A stretch of DNA of 15,613 bases from Anaerolineales bacterium UBA1136 (GTDB lineage: Bacteria; Chloroflexota; Anaerolineae; Anaerolineales; UBA11657): the NCBI GenBank assembly GCA_002311455.1, contig DCAJ01000005.1, positions 17,062-32,674 of the forward strand, read 5' to 3'. The position numbers and the translations under genes are program-made. The notes below the pieces were generated by a model. The model ran no database searches. It was not told where the DNA came from and saw only the letters and a list, made by a program, of their open reading frames with translations. Within the stretch, counting starts at the first letter, position 1. The number at the start of each line of letters is the position of its first letter. This document shows positions 15,159 through 15,613 of the stretch, in pieces.

Positions 15159-15613
15159 TCAAGTTTGTTCATAGAATTCTTTTAGAGCAAGAGGAAGAAC
15201 GAAAGGAATACGTATTACTTTATTGTTACAGTTAAAGCGCACGCTATACGTAGCGTGTTGATTAGGATTAAAATCATCGGCAAAACAAAAGACCGCATTC
15301 AGATACCTACTGCGGCCATTCTTGCCCAAAGCGAACCGTAGCCCCAAGCCGTTAATCACCTCACGCCGGTGGCCAATCTCAGTGTTTCCCTCCAGCTCAG
15401 CGGCGGTTACTTCCGTAAACTTCGTTATTGACTGCATCTGACCCTCCACTTTGATAGACTGCTCCAGTTCCTGCGATAACGTATCAACATCCTCCGATTG
15501 TTGCTCCAACTGAATATCCAATGGCTTCCTCCGGGCGGTATATTGCTTCTTGTCTATTGCTTCATCCAGATACAGGTCTAGCAGCCGTGATAACTTGAGC
15601 TCGGTATTGGTGT
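15159..15613 (-). CDS. Large serine recombinase, C-terminal part (5' end outside the window)
   Basis: Read leftward from the window edge, the frame is open through at least 150 codons to a TGA at 15159. It continues past the leftmost possible start (TTG at 15521), so the gene begins outside. The sequence LLDLYLDEAIDKKQYTARR and the heptad-like Glu/Gln-rich run after it match the coiled-coil region common near the C-terminus of large serine recombinases, where segments of the form 'dly.dg.I.keey..r' precede a helical pair. The remaining ~70 residues (GHRREVINGLGLRFAL onward) fit the terminal beta-rich part seen after that coil. The catalytic domain, zinc domain and active serine are not in view, so the identification rests on this tail. 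Counting bases by eye, bases 15301-15540 are about 50-55% GC, against about 43% in bioY, a sign of different origin. Confidence 0.7.
   Translation of the reverse strand, partial: TNTELKLSRLLDLYLDEAIDKKQYTARRKPLDIQLEQQSEDVDTLSQELEQSIKVEGQMQSITKFTEVTAAELEGNTEIGHRREVINGLGLRFALGKNGRSRYLNAVFCFADDFNPNQHATYSVRFNCNNKVIRIPFVLPLALKEFYEQT
15240..15257. repeat. Perfect inverted repeat with TACG loop
   Basis: CACGCTA (15240-15246), TACG, TAGCGTG (15251-15257) form a 7-bp stem with a 4-nt loop within the recombinase reading frame. No T-run follows on either strand, so it is not a rho-independent terminator. It may be a recombinase contact or fortuitous. Confidence 0.4.

Noticed and set aside
15152..15169. 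AACAA/TTGTT inverted repeat between bioY and the recombinase as a terminator
   Set aside because: Five A/T-rich pairs with an eight-base loop and no T-run do not make a stable terminator.

Overview
The window is a gene-dense bacterial segment of about 40% GC by eye, with short intergenic gaps and several TTG or GTG starts. The protein styles point to Chloroflexota, probably an AT-rich lineage of the Dehalococcoidia/SAR202 kind. The main clues are a polytopic membrane receptor joined to a GAF domain and a C-terminal helix-turn-helix, and a membrane-anchored protein with the Ig-like repeat style (SPLPGAV...G.V.V.GTA...F..F.LE) often seen in that phylum. Trimeric-type PNP, stand-alone glutamate formiminotransferase and LCP proteins fit but do not prove it. 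The phylum call is inference from protein resemblance.

Left block (1-6601, minus strand): five co-directional genes, transcribed from right to left. They are a trimeric purine nucleoside phosphorylase (punA), a two-TM protein with an Ig-like extracytoplasmic domain, a GNAT acetyltransferase, a multi-TM/GAF/HTH membrane regulator, and the DNA translocase FtsK, which runs to the window edge. Gaps are -4 to about 55 bp, so this looks like one operon. Diverging from it at 6738 is a single-domain glutamate formiminotransferase (ftcD).

Middle block (7714-11913): a membrane-anchored SGNH hydrolase (minus) diverges from an LCP-family cell-wall ligase (plus) across a 293-bp AT-rich spacer. The LCP gene converges on a minus-strand pair, a low-molecular-weight protein tyrosine phosphatase translationally coupled to a fructosamine-3-kinase-family protein. 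That pair is a plausible protein-deglycation module.

Right block (12123-15153, plus strand): an NAD-dependent sugar epimerase, an AAG/MPG-type 3-methyladenine DNA glycosylase and the enoyl-ACP reductase FabI form a tight operon with an extended -10 promoter. The biotin transporter S-component BioY follows after 92 bp with its own strong ribosome binding site. FabI and BioY both serve fatty acid synthesis, since biotin is the cofactor of acetyl-CoA carboxylase.

Right edge (15159-15613, minus strand): the C-terminal part of a large serine recombinase, richer in GC than its neighbours, stops 5 bp from the bioY stop codon. It most likely marks the edge of an integrated mobile element or genomic island that continues beyond the window. 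No tRNA, rRNA, CRISPR array or insertion sequence was seen.
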